Source: Planctomycetota bacterium (GTDB taxonomy: Bacteria > Planctomycetota > B15-G4). Taken from it: 64,000 nt of DNA. The stretch spans positions 124,001 to 188,000 of the forward strand of contig JAJDEO010000061.1 in NCBI GenBank assembly GCA_029259745.1, written 5' to 3'. A program made the position numbers and the translations under genes. Under the pieces are notes generated by a model that saw only the letters and a program-made list of their open reading frames with translations, was not told where the DNA came from and ran no database searches. Numbering within the stretch: the stretch's first letter is position 1; each line of letters opens with the position of its first letter. Shown here piece by piece: positions 50,944-59,773 of the stretch.

Positions 50944-50964
50944 CGCGGGGGTGATCGCCCCGCG
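50944..50964. terminator. Stem-loop between convergent genes
   Basis: CGCGGGG (50944-50950) pairs with CCCCGCG (50958-50964) around a 7-nt loop. It sits between the plus-strand gene ending at 50906 and glnE ending at 50967 on the minus strand. There is no T-run. Confidence 0.35.
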
Positions 50965-50966
50965 CC

Positions 50967-53939
50967 TCACACGATCCGGGTGTCGTACTGCTGACGCACT
51001 TCGGTGCGCGTGGCCTCGAGGTCGTTGAGGAACATCAGCGACGCGTCGCCTTCGGACGTGTCGGCGTAGCCGAGGCGAAGTGCGAGGTCGCGCAGTTGGC
51101 GCGGGTCGCTGGGAACTTCCTTGCTGTCGACGGCGGCGGTGATCTGCAGTCGCATCTCGACGCGCCGCATCCAGAGGTAGGCGTCCGTGAGCCGGTCGGC
51201 GACGTGCGACGGCAGCGCCCCGGCATTGGCGAGCAGCGTCAGCGCGCGCGGCGTCTCCTGGACGAGCACCGACGGCGTGGTGCGCCCATACTTGAGCTGC
51301 AGGAACTGCGTGATGAACTCGACGTCCACCATGCCGCCCGGCGCGCGCTTGAGGTCCATCGCATCGCCGGCCGCCGCAATCTTGTCGCGCATGGTGCGCA
51401 TCTGCTCGGCGAGGTCGTCGGGCGCTTCCCAGCGGCGGTGGAGGTCGCGAATCAACCCGAGCACGCGCTGTCCGAGTTCGGCGTCGCCTGAGACAACGCG
51501 CGCCTTGAGCAACGCCTGCATTTCGAAGGCCGCCGCGCGTCCCGAGCGGTAGTAGTCTTCGAAGGACCGCAGCGTCGAGACGAGCGGGCCGCCGTTGCCT
51601 TCGGGGCGCAGGCGCGTGTCGATCCGGTAGAGCCGCGGCGTCCCGCGCGCGCCCATGAGCTGCGCGAGGAAGTCCTCGGCGACCTTCGTGAAGAAGACGC
51701 GATTCGCGATGCCGGTCGTTTCCGTCTCGCCGTCGCCGCTGTAGACGAAGACGAGGTCGGCGTCGGACGCGTAGTTCGCCTCGAGGCCACCGAGCTTGCC
51801 CATCGCGAGCACCGTCATCACAGCGCTGGCGCGACGCGCGATGCCGCGGATCGACATCGGGTCGCCGTGCTCAGCGCGCGCCGCTGCCGACACGACGCGA
51901 TAGCTCGTGCGCAACACGTCGATGCAGAGGTGCGAGAGGTCGGAGAGCGTTTCGCGGACGGGCGCGACGTCGCGCAGGTCGCGGACACCGATGCGCAGCG
52001 TCTCGAGCTTCTTGTGATCGGAGAGCAGCAGCCACGGGTCGCCGAGGTCGCGCGCGGCGTCGAGCAACAGTTGGCGGCGCTCCTTCTTGCCGCGTACGCC
52101 CGTGAGCAACGAGTCGATGAAGCCGTCGAAGATGTGTGGCTCCTGGATCAGCAGGTCGGCGAGGTGCGGGCTGCCAGCGGCCAGGTCGCAGAGGACGTCG
52201 AGCAGGCGCGGCTCGTCGACGAGCTGCGAGTAGAGCACTTCGCGGGCGCCGACACCGCGCGTCATCTTCTCGAAGCGGTCGAGGGCCGCGTCGGGGTTCG
52301 GTGCGAGGGAAATGCGTTCGAGCAGGCGCGGCGCGACGCTTGCGAAGGCCGACACGAGGCGCGGTGTCGTGGGAAGGAAGCGCGAGCTGGGCGCCGCTGC
52401 GCGGTGCAGGACCTCGAGCGACGCCGAGGGGTTCGGATAGCCGAGGTCGGCGAGCATCGGTTCGACGTCTTGCGTCGGCACGGCGATGCGGCCGAGCAGG
52501 TACTCCGTGATGACGGACGTCGGGCGTTCGACGTCGGCGAAGGCGCGCGTGAAGTGCGCGTCGAACAGTGAACGCACGCGGTCGCGGTGCTCGCCGAACG
52601 TCGCGTCGAAGCTCTCGGCGTCGCGCTGACCCATCAGGCGCGCGACGGGCGTGTGGTCGGCCGGCAGGCGGTGGGTCTGCACGCGGTGCATGACCTGCAC
52701 GAGGTTCTCGAGCCGCCGGTGGAAGCGATACGCCGACCGCAGCCACGCCGCTTCGATCGAACCGATGGCCCCGGCGACGCGCAGCTTCTCGAGGCCGTGC
52801 AGCGTGGAGGCCGAGATCAGGTCCGGCGCGCGCCGTACGTGTTGCAGCGTCACGAACTGGACGATCGTCTCGATGTCGCGGATGCCGCCGGGGGCCTGCT
52901 TGACGTCGAGCCGACCGTCGGGCGACGCGTGACGCGCCTCGGTCGTCGCCTTGAGGCGCTTGAACTGCCGGATCGCAGCGGCGTCGAGCCCGACGTCGAG
53001 CACCCACTGACGCGTGTCGGCGACGAAGCTCTCGCCGGCGTCGCGACATTCGGAGATCGCGCGGGCCTTCATGAGCATTTGCCGCTCCCACGGACGGCCG
53101 CGTTCGCGGTAGTAGCTCGAGCAGGCCGCGAGCGTACGCGTGAGTAGGCCCGCGCTGCCTTCGGGGCGCAGGCGCATGTCGACGCGGTAGAGGTGGCCGT
53201 CGGGCGTCTGCTTGTCGAGCAGGTGGATGAGGCGGCGGCCGATCAGGTCGGCGGTCTGTTGGTCGGTGGCGTCGTCGGGGCGGACGAAGATCAGGTCGAT
53301 GTCGCTCGAGTAGTTGAGTTCCGAGCCGCCGAGCTTGCCGAGTGCGATGACCGCGAAGTGGCGGTCGGCGCCGAGGGCGTGGGCCGCAGCGCGCACGATC
53401 TCGTCGGCCAGGCGCGAGATCATCCACGTGACGTGCTCGACGTCGACGCCGGCGACGATGTCGTCCCAGGCGATCTTGAGCTGGTCTTCCGACTGCGCGC
53501 GGCGCATCGCCTGGTCGCGATCGTCGCCCTCTGCGGCTGCGGCGTAGCGCGCGGCGAGGCCGTCGATGTCGAGGTGCGGGCCGAGCACGGTGAGCAGTGT
53601 GGGACGACTCTGGAGGATGTCGGCCATGTGCTGGCTGGCGCCGAGGAAACGGCCGAGGTCGCGGCCGTCGACGGGGCAGGGCGGGCGGTCGTCGGCGGTC
53701 AGGAGGCGTTCGGCGTTGACGAGCGCGCGCGCGGGCTCAGCCGACTCGCCGCAGCCGCGCAGCAAGGCGGCGAGCGAGACGTCGTCGATGCCGGCGCCAA
53801 GCAAGACGTCGAGGGCTTCGAGCGCCCGGCCGTCGTCGGAAAAACCGAGCCGCCCGAGACGGGCGCGCGCGTCCTCGTCGCCGACGCGTTCCTCGGCGCG
53901 CTCGGTCACGAGCGCTTCGGCGTCTTGCTGGAGCTTCAT
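50967..53939 (-). CDS. glnE: Bifunctional glutamine synthetase adenylyltransferase/deadenylase
   Basis: Adds and removes AMP on glutamine synthetase in response to nitrogen signals through PII. 990 residues, with two nucleotidyltransferase domains: GKLGGSELNYSSDIDLIFV in the first half and GKLGGLEANYASDADLVFVY in the second. Each is followed by its helical domain (DVKQAPGGIRDIETIVQFV; DLKRAPGGMVDVEFITQFLQ). Both Asp-x-Asp metal sites are intact, so both activities are expected. The start overlaps the glycosyltransferase gene (ATGA). Confidence 0.95.
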   Translation of the reverse strand: MKLQQDAEALVTERAEERVGDEDARARLGRLGFSDDGRALEALDVLLGAGIDDVSLAALLRGCGESAEPARALVNAERLLTADDRPPCPVDGRDLGRFLGASQHMADILQSRPTLLTVLGPHLDIDGLAARYAAAAEGDDRDQAMRRAQSEDQLKIAWDDIVAGVDVEHVTWMISRLADEIVRAAAHALGADRHFAVIALGKLGGSELNYSSDIDLIFVRPDDATDQQTADLIGRRLIHLLDKQTPDGHLYRVDMRLRPEGSAGLLTRTLAACSSYYRERGRPWERQMLMKARAISECRDAGESFVADTRQWVLDVGLDAAAIRQFKRLKATTEARHASPDGRLDVKQAPGGIRDIETIVQFVTLQHVRRAPDLISASTLHGLEKLRVAGAIGSIEAAWLRSAYRFHRRLENLVQVMHRVQTHRLPADHTPVARLMGQRDAESFDATFGEHRDRVRSLFDAHFTRAFADVERPTSVITEYLLGRIAVPTQDVEPMLADLGYPNPSASLEVLHRAAAPSSRFLPTTPRLVSAFASVAPRLLERISLAPNPDAALDRFEKMTRGVGAREVLYSQLVDEPRLLDVLCDLAAGSPHLADLLIQEPHIFDGFIDSLLTGVRGKKERRQLLLDAARDLGDPWLLLSDHKKLETLRIGVRDLRDVAPVRETLSDLSHLCIDVLRTSYRVVSAAARAEHGDPMSIRGIARRASAVMTVLAMGKLGGLEANYASDADLVFVYSGDGETETTGIANRVFFTKVAEDFLAQLMGARGTPRLYRIDTRLRPEGNGGPLVSTLRSFEDYYRSGRAAAFEMQALLKARVVSGDAELGQRVLGLIRDLHRRWEAPDDLAEQMRTMRDKIAAAGDAMDLKRAPGGMVDVEFITQFLQLKYGRTTPSVLVQETPRALTLLANAGALPSHVADRLTDAYLWMRRVEMRLQITAAVDSKEVPSDPRQLRDLALRLGYADTSEGDASLMFLNDLEATRTEVRQQYDTRIV

Positions 53940-54967
53940 TGCATCTGGCTCTCGAGTGCCGCGCGCGTTGCAGCCACCACGGTGCCGACCTGGAGTTCGT
54001 CCATGCAGATCACATCGGCACATCGGCGCAGCGTACATGGGCTGCAATCGACGCCCGAGCGCACGACGGTGGCACCGTCCCAGTAGGGTCCCGTGACGGC
54101 CGGGTCCTTCGGTCCGTAGAGCGCGACGACGCGCGTGCCGAGCAGGTTCGCGGCGTGCAGCGGCATCGAGTCGGAGGCGACGACGATGTCCGCGGCGGCG
54201 ACCAGTGCAAGGAAGTCATCGAGGGAGCGTGAGCGGTCGTCGGCTCGAGCGGCGCCGCGGGAGGCGGCCACGGACCGGTCGACGAGTGCGCGCTCGTCGG
54301 GCGAACCGGTGACGATGCAGCGCGCGTCGTGGCTCGTCGCCAGCGCACGAGCGAGGGCGCCGAAGCGTTCTGGCGCCCAGCGCTTGAGTTTGCCGAACGC
54401 CGACGTGCCCGGGTGAAGTACGACGCGCGGACCGTGCGGTGCCCACGCGTGCCACGACTGCTCGGCGCGCGCACGCGACTCCTCATCGAGCGGGAACGTC
54501 GGGCGTGGGGCGTGCGTCGGGACATCGACGCCGAGCGCCGCGACGACGGCGAGGTTGCGATCCACGCGGTGGCGGCAGTCGGGTGTCAGCGACACGCGCT
54601 GTGTCAGCGCGCGTTCGGCACCTTCCTTGGCCTCGCGTCCGTCGAGCCCGACCTTGCGCGGCGCCTTCATGCACATGAGCTGCATGCGCGATTTGAAGTT
54701 CGCTTGGAGGTCGACGACGACGTCGTCCCGACGAGCTCGCAATGCGGCCGCGAAGCCGAGCCAGGCACCCGGCGTTCGGCGCGGAAAGACCACGACGTCG
54801 TCGAGCGCCGGGTGACGCGCGAGCAGCGCGGCGGCCTTGTCCTCGACGACCCAGCCGATGCGCGCCGCGCGTCCGCTCGCCGCGAGAGCTTCGAGCGCGG
54901 GGAGTGCGAAGAGCACATCACCGAGCGCCGAGAGGCGGACGAGGAGAACGGAACCGAGGGACGTCAT
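53936..54967 (-). CDS. Glycosyltransferase family 9 (heptosyltransferase-like)
   Basis: 343 residues. The GT9 pattern is clear: VLLVRLSALGDVLFALPALE at the start, RVVLHPGTSAFGKLKRWAPE in the middle, and ADIVVASDSMPLHAANLLGT, then VVALYGPKDPAVTGPYWDGA near the end. GT9 enzymes such as WaaC/WaaF add heptose to lipid A core; the sugar here is not shown. AGGA lies 9 nt before the ATG. It overlaps glnE. A Kdo-kinase-like gene begins 568 nt away in the divergent direction, consistent with envelope glycolipid work. Confidence 0.88.
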   Translation of the reverse strand: MTSLGSVLLVRLSALGDVLFALPALEALAASGRAARIGWVVEDKAAALLARHPALDDVVVFPRRTPGAWLGFAAALRARRDDVVVDLQANFKSRMQLMCMKAPRKVGLDGREAKEGAERALTQRVSLTPDCRHRVDRNLAVVAALGVDVPTHAPRPTFPLDEESRARAEQSWHAWAPHGPRVVLHPGTSAFGKLKRWAPERFGALARALATSHDARCIVTGSPDERALVDRSVAASRGAARADDRSRSLDDFLALVAAADIVVASDSMPLHAANLLGTRVVALYGPKDPAVTGPYWDGATVVRSGVDCSPCTLRRCADVICMDELQVGTVVAATRAALESQMQ

Positions 54968-55184
54968 CACGCGAGTCCTGGGGGGCGAGCTGGGTGCCCA
55001 TGGTGACGAGTCGAGGCGCCGAAGCGGAGTGCAAAGCGGACGGCCCGCGTGCCCACGGCAGCGACCCGAGCGCTCACGGAAGCTGAGCCCGGCGGGCAGG
55101 TCGTCCCGCCTCGCCGTGTCCCTGAAGGCCTCATGCAGGGTGCGGCACACGGGCGGTCGGCTCCCTCGGGCGTCGACGCCGCGC

Positions 55185-55227
55185 GGAACCCACCGAATCG
55201 CCGGGGTTTCCATACCCTGACGAGAAC
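55185..55227. repeat. Dispersed 43-bp repeat, copy C
   Basis: Ungapped match to copy A (33/43) and copy B (30/43) by hand count. The initial palindrome is degraded here. The following GGTCACGC word is shared with copy B. Confidence 0.55.
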
Positions 55228-55522
55228 AGCGGGTCACGCGCTGTCCACGCGCGCTGGTTGTCCGACACAAGGCCGTGGCGGCTGAGCTGCTCCGGAGGTG
55301 TACGTCGACGCACGGCGTGCCTTCGCCCGGGTGACTCATGGATGATCTGTTGCGTCTGCGCCCGCCGGGCTTTGTCGAACGACACTTCTCTTCTGTGCCG
55401 AACGAAGCGCGACTTCGCCGACCTGCTCCTTGCCATGCAGACGCAGTGATACCCTCGCGACGATCGTCCGTGGACACGCCGGGTTGGCCACAGCTCGCTG
55501 GAGATCGCGTGGCGGCTGCCTG

Positions 55523-55528
55523 TACGGT
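55523..55528 (+). promoter_or_regulatory. Candidate -10 box of the Kdo-kinase-like gene, leaderless type
   Basis: TACGGT ends 6 nt before the ATG at 55535. No ribosome-binding site is present. It is the third example of this geometry in the window. Confidence 0.45.
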
Positions 55529-55534
55529 GCGCGC

Positions 55535-56386
55535 ATGGACCTGCCGGATGAACTCGCCGAGAGCTATGAGTGGCTCGAAGAAGGGCGCGTGGCAATGCTG
55601 CTGCGGTCGGGTTGGGCGGACGCCGTGCCCGTCGATGCGATGCTGCGCGGTGCGCGTGTCGATGCCTGGGGACGGGCGGTCGAGCACGGGCTCACGGGGC
55701 GTGACGCGATCGCTGTCGTCGAGACGTCGCGTGGCGAGCTCGTTGCGAAGTCGATCACGCGTGGCGGGCTCCTCGGCGGGCTTGCGCGGCGACACTTCCT
55801 GCGTGCGCGGCGGGTCGTCGACGAGGCCGTGCTCGGAGAGCGCCTGCGGGCTGCCGGCATCGCGACGCCCGTCCTCGTGGCCGCGCGCGTGACGCGTCGC
55901 GGCGCGGGGCTCATGACGCTCGACGTCGCGACCGAGCGTCTGCCGGGAGCGCGCGACCTCGTCGATGCCTGCGAGCACGGGGCCTCGGGCGACGTTCTTG
56001 CCGAGGCCGCCGGGCGCTTGCTCCGACGCACGGACGAGCTCGGCTTGCGGCACCGCGACCTGCACGTCAAGAACCTCCTCGCGCCGGCGCGACTGCTCGC
56101 GCCCGAGGCGCGGTCCGATGCGGCCGAACTCTTCGTCCTCGATCTCGACGGCTGTGCGCTGCGGCTCGGCGATCCACTGAGCACCGAGGAACGCACCGCG
56201 GCGCTTGCGCGTTTCGGGCGCTCGGCAGTCAAGCGCGGGTTGCTCGGCATCGGCACGATGTCGCGCGTCCGCGCCTTCGCTCGCGGCTATGGCACAGCCG
56301 ATCGCGTCCAGCGCGCCGTGCTCCACGACGCCATCACGCGCGTGCGCAGGCAGGTCGGTCTGCGCCGTCGCCTCGGCCGGTACTGA
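55535..56386 (+). CDS. Kdo-kinase/WaaP-like lipopolysaccharide core kinase
   Basis: 283 residues of the small eukaryotic-like kinase fold. Lys72 in ELVAKSITRGG binds ATP; the catalytic loop is HRDLHVKNLL (Asp175); the metal site is LFVLDLDGC (Asp203 or Asp205). This pattern belongs to KdkA/WaaP/RfaP kinases that phosphorylate Kdo or heptose of the lipid A core. The frame is open 35 codons upstream, but the TACGGT box and composition favour the ATG at 55535. The substrate is inferred from family and from the nearby GT9 gene. Confidence 0.85.
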   Translation: MDLPDELAESYEWLEEGRVAMLLRSGWADAVPVDAMLRGARVDAWGRAVEHGLTGRDAIAVVETSRGELVAKSITRGGLLGGLARRHFLRARRVVDEAVLGERLRAAGIATPVLVAARVTRRGAGLMTLDVATERLPGARDLVDACEHGASGDVLAEAAGRLLRRTDELGLRHRDLHVKNLLAPARLLAPEARSDAAELFVLDLDGCALRLGDPLSTEERTAALARFGRSAVKRGLLGIGTMSRVRAFARGYGTADRVQRAVLHDAITRVRRQVGLRRRLGRY

Positions 56387-56420
56387 CGGCGACAGCGTCG
56401 AACCGAGACGTCGAACCGCG

Positions 56421-57374
56421 TCAGCCGTTCCAGTCGCTCGGCTTGGGCCCTTCGTCGCGACCCGTGAGTTCGACGAGTGCCAGGCGCGCCTGGGCGGCGA
56501 CCACCGGCGTTCGAGACCCGAGGAGTGTGATGAGAATGCGCTCGACCGCGGGGTCGCCGGAGGCTCCCAGGACACGCGCCATCGCGGCCTGGATGAGCGG
56601 CAGCGGTTCGTTGCGCACCAACGAGGCGACGCGCGACGTGTAGGCCGGGTGCGGGTACTCGACCGCGAGCTTCGCGGCGTGCAGGCGCACCTTCCCGGAC
56701 GGGTCGTCGAACGCCACGAGGACCGAGTCGACGACGCGACTCGCCGTCGACGGCGTCAGGCACTCACCGAGAGCGAGCATCGCGGCCGAGCGCACTTCCT
56801 CGTCGTGATGCTGGACGATCATGTCGCGCATCGCTTCGATCGGAGCCTCGGAGTCACCGAGCTGCCAGTAGGCGAGCAACATGTTGCGCAGGACGTCGTC
56901 GTCAGCGCGATTGACCATCGAGTTGAGCAGCTCGATCGCATCGTCGTGACGCGAGGAGACCCCTTCGCTGTTCGGCGGGACGCGCGTGAACCCCAGCGCC
57001 CAGGCAGCGATGAGCCGGCGCTCGTGCGGGCCTTGCACGAACGCGTCGGCGACGAGGTCATAGTGCGTGACGACTTCGGTCAAGAGCACACGCTCGAGCG
57101 GCTCGGAGTTGCCGCTGAGAAACTCGGACCGCCACGATGGCAGCAGGTGCTCGAGGTTGTTCATGAGCAAGGACTGCTGGGCGAGGCGCTCGTCGCTCGA
57201 GCGGCCGTCGGTCTGCCCGCGGTAGATTTCTTTCTTCTCGATGAGGCGCGCGATGAGGTCGTCGTTCGAGGCTTGCCCGATCGGCGTGAGCGGTTTCTGC
57301 GGCGCATCGGTGGGGGACGAACAGCCGGCGAGGAGGAGCGCCGCGCCGAGCATGAGTGGGCGGATCGTGGTCAT
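56421..57374 (-). CDS. HEAT-repeat lipoprotein
   Basis: 317 residues. Lipoprotein signal: MTTIRPLMLGAALLLAGCSS, with lipobox LAGC. The mature part has HEAT-like repeats: VRSAAMLALGECLTPSTASR, VRLHAAKLAVEYPHPAYTSR, PLIQAAMARVLGASGDPAVE, VVAAQARLALVELTG. It is probably a periplasmic or outer-membrane scaffold. Its ATG overlaps the stop of the thioesterase gene upstream (ATGA), so the two are coupled. The partner is unknown. Confidence 0.82.
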   Translation of the reverse strand: MTTIRPLMLGAALLLAGCSSPTDAPQKPLTPIGQASNDDLIARLIEKKEIYRGQTDGRSSDERLAQQSLLMNNLEHLLPSWRSEFLSGNSEPLERVLLTEVVTHYDLVADAFVQGPHERRLIAAWALGFTRVPPNSEGVSSRHDDAIELLNSMVNRADDDVLRNMLLAYWQLGDSEAPIEAMRDMIVQHHDEEVRSAAMLALGECLTPSTASRVVDSVLVAFDDPSGKVRLHAAKLAVEYPHPAYTSRVASLVRNEPLPLIQAAMARVLGASGDPAVERILITLLGSRTPVVAAQARLALVELTGRDEGPKPSDWNG

Positions 57375-57838
57375 GGCGTGTTCGACGCCGCCGGAGGCGC
57401 GCGCCTTCCCTCGGAGAGGATTCGGTAGGCGTCGGGCGGCAGGCGCGCGGGACGCATCGAGCGGTCGAGACACCCCAGACGCGTGTTGCCGGTTGCCAGT
57501 AGGCTCGCGGGCGGGCGCATCTCGGGGCGCGCGCCGCGGTGGAGTTCATACGAGAACGTGACACTGGCACGCCGCACGTCGTCGAGGGCCACCAACAGGT
57601 GAAGTTCCTCGTCGTATTTGGCAGGACTGCGGTAATCGAGCTGCGCGGAGACGACAGCGAGCAGTGATCCGCGCTCCTCGAGGTCTGCGTAGGCCAACCC
57701 GGCCGCTCGCATGAACTCGGTGCGCCCGACGTCGAAGTAGACGAGATACTGGGCGTGGTACACCACGCCCATCTGGTCGACTTCGCCGTAGCGGGGTCGG
57801 ATCGGTACGTAAAAGGACGCCACTGTGCTGCCTCGCAT
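57371..57838 (-). CDS. Acyl-CoA thioesterase, YbgC/4HBT family
   Basis: 155 residues of the hot-dog fold. The 4HBT active site is RYGEVDQMGVVYHAQYLVYF, with Asp21 at the catalytic position; GRTEFMRAAGLAYADLEERG follows. It hydrolyses acyl-CoA or acyl-ACP thioesters; the acyl group is not predictable. CGGAG precedes the ATG at 57838. The frame is open for thousands of bases upstream through antisense of other genes, which is without meaning. It overlaps the HEAT lipoprotein gene. Confidence 0.85.
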   Translation of the reverse strand: MRGSTVASFYVPIRPRYGEVDQMGVVYHAQYLVYFDVGRTEFMRAAGLAYADLEERGSLLAVVSAQLDYRSPAKYDEELHLLVALDDVRRASVTFSYELHRGARPEMRPPASLLATGNTRLGCLDRSMRPARLPPDAYRILSEGRRAPPAASNTP

Positions 57839-57904
57839 CGTTGCTCCGGGATTCTGCACAATACGCGCCCGCTCGCACGACTCCACCTCACGACGCCTTG
57901 CCCC

Positions 57905-58279
57905 ATGCCGCTCAAGCCTGCCATCGCCGCCGTGCTCGCGTTGCTCATGCCCGGCGCGGGGCACCTCTACCTGAAGCGCGGCGCCAAGGCGGGCTACTTC
58001 GCCGTCCTGATTCTCACGCTGTTCGCCGTGGGGCTCGTCGTCTCGGAGGGTGCGGCCGTCTCGCGCGTGCGGGCGCCGATCCACCTCTATGGTCAGTATC
58101 TCGCCGCGATCCCGGCCTACTTGGCCGAGACCCTGCTCGGTGTCGACCCGCTCGGGCGCACCGTCGACCGGCTCGAACTCGGGCTCGTCATGACGACGAT
58201 CGCGGGGATCATGAACCTCGTCGTGGCCGTGGACGCCTACGAGACAGCCCGCAAGGATCAGTCGGGAGCGGCCTCGTGA
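57905..58279 (+). CDS. Small membrane protein, TM2-like start
   Basis: 124 residues. The start MPLKPAIAAVLALLMPGAGH followed by LYLKRGAKAGYF resembles TM2-type proteins (PG-GH-YLG---KG). Three membrane segments are visible (6-20, 30-48, 95-112). It is divergent from the thioesterase by 66 bp. Its TGA overlaps the GTG of the next gene. Function is unknown. Confidence 0.7.
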   Translation: MPLKPAIAAVLALLMPGAGHLYLKRGAKAGYFAVLILTLFAVGLVVSEGAAVSRVRAPIHLYGQYLAAIPAYLAETLLGVDPLGRTVDRLELGLVMTTIAGIMNLVVAVDAYETARKDQSGAAS

Positions 58280-58509
58280 TCTTGACGCTGCTGCGCGATG
58301 AGGCGCCGACGACCGTGGGGCCGATGGGGCTCGTCGAGCACCTCGCGTGGTTCGTGTTCCTGTCGCTCTTCGTGTTCCTGATCTATCACGGCCTGCGTAC
58401 CGAGTCGGTGAAGGAAGCGGCCTCGCGCGGGATTCGGCGCTGGTTTGCGTTCCTGCTCGGAACCGCGCTGCTCGCCGTCGTGAGCGGGATCCTCGCCTCG
58501 GTGCTCTGA
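58276..58509 (+). CDS. Small two-helix membrane protein
   Basis: 77 residues from a GTG that overlaps the preceding stop (GTGA), so translation is probably coupled. Two helices: LAWFVFLSLFVFLIYHGL and WFAFLLGTALLAVVSGILAS, with a basic loop between (KEAASRGIRRW). No family is recognised. Earlier upstream starts in this frame would run out of frame through the neighbour. Confidence 0.6.
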   Translation: MILTLLRDEAPTTVGPMGLVEHLAWFVFLSLFVFLIYHGLRTESVKEAASRGIRRWFAFLLGTALLAVVSGILASVL

Positions 58510-58542
58510 CCGTCTGGTGAGGGGGCCGGCAGTGTGTGGTCT

Positions 58543-59643
58543 TCATCGCTGCGTCCCCCAGGCGTAGCGGTCGCCGGCCCGACGCGTCACGCGGCCTTCG
58601 AGCTCGAGCGTGATGAGCCGCGAGCGCAGCACTCGCGGCGTCCAGCCGAGCAAGCGCGCGAGGTCGTCGGCGGTTCGTGACGACTGACCGAGCGCGCGGC
58701 GGAGCGCATCGACGTCGGGGCGCGCGTCGCCGATTTCGGTCTCTTCGGCGTTGCCGCACGTGCGCGGCGGATCGGTACCCAGCGCCGTGATCAACGTCTC
58801 CTCGTCGAGCACGGGCGCCGCTCCGTCGTAGAGGAGGCGATTGGTTCCCTCGGACATCGGTCCGTCGACGGGCCCGGGCACGGCGAGCACTTCGTGTCCG
58901 AGGTCGAGCGCCATGCCGGCCGTGATGAGGGCTCCGCTGCGGCGCCCGGCCTCGACGACCAGCACATGGCTGGCCAGGGCGGCGATGAGCCGGTTGCGGC
59001 GCGGAAAGTGATGCCGATCGGGACGCATGCCGAGCGGGAAGTCGGAGATCAGCGTGCCCTCCGTCGCGACGCGCCCTTGGAGCTGGCGATGCTCGGCCGG
59101 GTAGGTCACGTCGATGCCGTTGCCGAGCACTCCGAGCGGCCATCCGCCGTGGGCAAGGCAGGTTTCGTGGGCGATGCGGTCGACGCCCCGCGCGAGGCCG
59201 CTGACGATCGCCCAGCCAGCCTCCGTTGCCGCGCGGGCCAGGCGGCGCGTGACGTCGCTGCCGTAAGGCGTTGTCGCCCTCGACCCGACGATCGCCAGCC
59301 GTGGCCCGGCGGGGGGCCAGCGCCCGCGCACGGCCACGAGTACGGGCGGGCGCGAGAGGTTCCGGAACGCCGTTGGAAACGACTCGTGGCTGTGGGTGAC
59401 GAGCTCGATTCCCAATGCTCTGGCCCGATCCATCTCGATTTGAGCCGCGTGCCCGCCGACGAGCTGAGAAAGACGCTCCGCCCGCTTCTTTGACAGACCC
59501 GCGCGACACCATGCGTCTGGCGAGTGCCGGAGCCAACGTGCGCCGCGCCCGAACGTCCGCCTCAAGAGCCGCTCTTCGTCGGCCGTCCCTCCCGCGAGAT
59601 GCACACTCATCTCGGCGACGGTTACAGATGTGCGATTCCCCAT
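58543..59643 (-). CDS. dprA: DNA-processing protein DprA
   Basis: Binds incoming single-stranded DNA during transformation and loads RecA. 366 residues. The Rossmann core carries AIVGSRATTPYG, SGLARGVDRIAHE, LGNGIDVTYPAEHR, FPRRNRLIAALASHVLVVEA and GHEVLAVPGPVDGPMSEGTN. A C-terminal winged-helix domain follows (DDLARLLGWTPRVLRSRLIT). Length is normal. Other competence genes are not in the window. The ATG at 59643 has no ribosome site; ATG 59610 is another option. Confidence 0.92.
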   Translation of the reverse strand: MGNRTSVTVAEMSVHLAGGTADEERLLRRTFGRGARWLRHSPDAWCRAGLSKKRAERLSQLVGGHAAQIEMDRARALGIELVTHSHESFPTAFRNLSRPPVLVAVRGRWPPAGPRLAIVGSRATTPYGSDVTRRLARAATEAGWAIVSGLARGVDRIAHETCLAHGGWPLGVLGNGIDVTYPAEHRQLQGRVATEGTLISDFPLGMRPDRHHFPRRNRLIAALASHVLVVEAGRRSGALITAGMALDLGHEVLAVPGPVDGPMSEGTNRLLYDGAAPVLDEETLITALGTDPPRTCGNAEETEIGDARPDVDALRRALGQSSRTADDLARLLGWTPRVLRSRLITLELEGRVTRRAGDRYAWGTQR

Positions 59644-59773
59644 GGGAGGGAGGACGGCCGCGCGCGGTTTCGGTTACGTTTCGGCAGGCGAACTCGTCGA
59701 TATCCACGAGATGCGCCGGCTTTGGCCCCCCCGAAATCCGCGGCTGTAACACCCTCTTGGTGACCCCCTCGTG

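Larger units (their letters stand above)
54968..55534. other. Intergenic region with dispersed repeat copy C
   Basis: 567 bp between divergent genes. It holds copy C of the 43-bp repeat (55185-55227) and a 19-bp word at 55407-55425 that recurs inverted at 33259-33277. The TACGGT box before the 55535 gene is at its end. No gene was supported. Confidence 0.55.

Noticed and set aside
54968..56575. Long minus-strand frame upstream of the GT9 gene
   Set aside because: Antisense to the Kdo-kinase-like gene; the GT9 start with AGGA gives a full-length family member.
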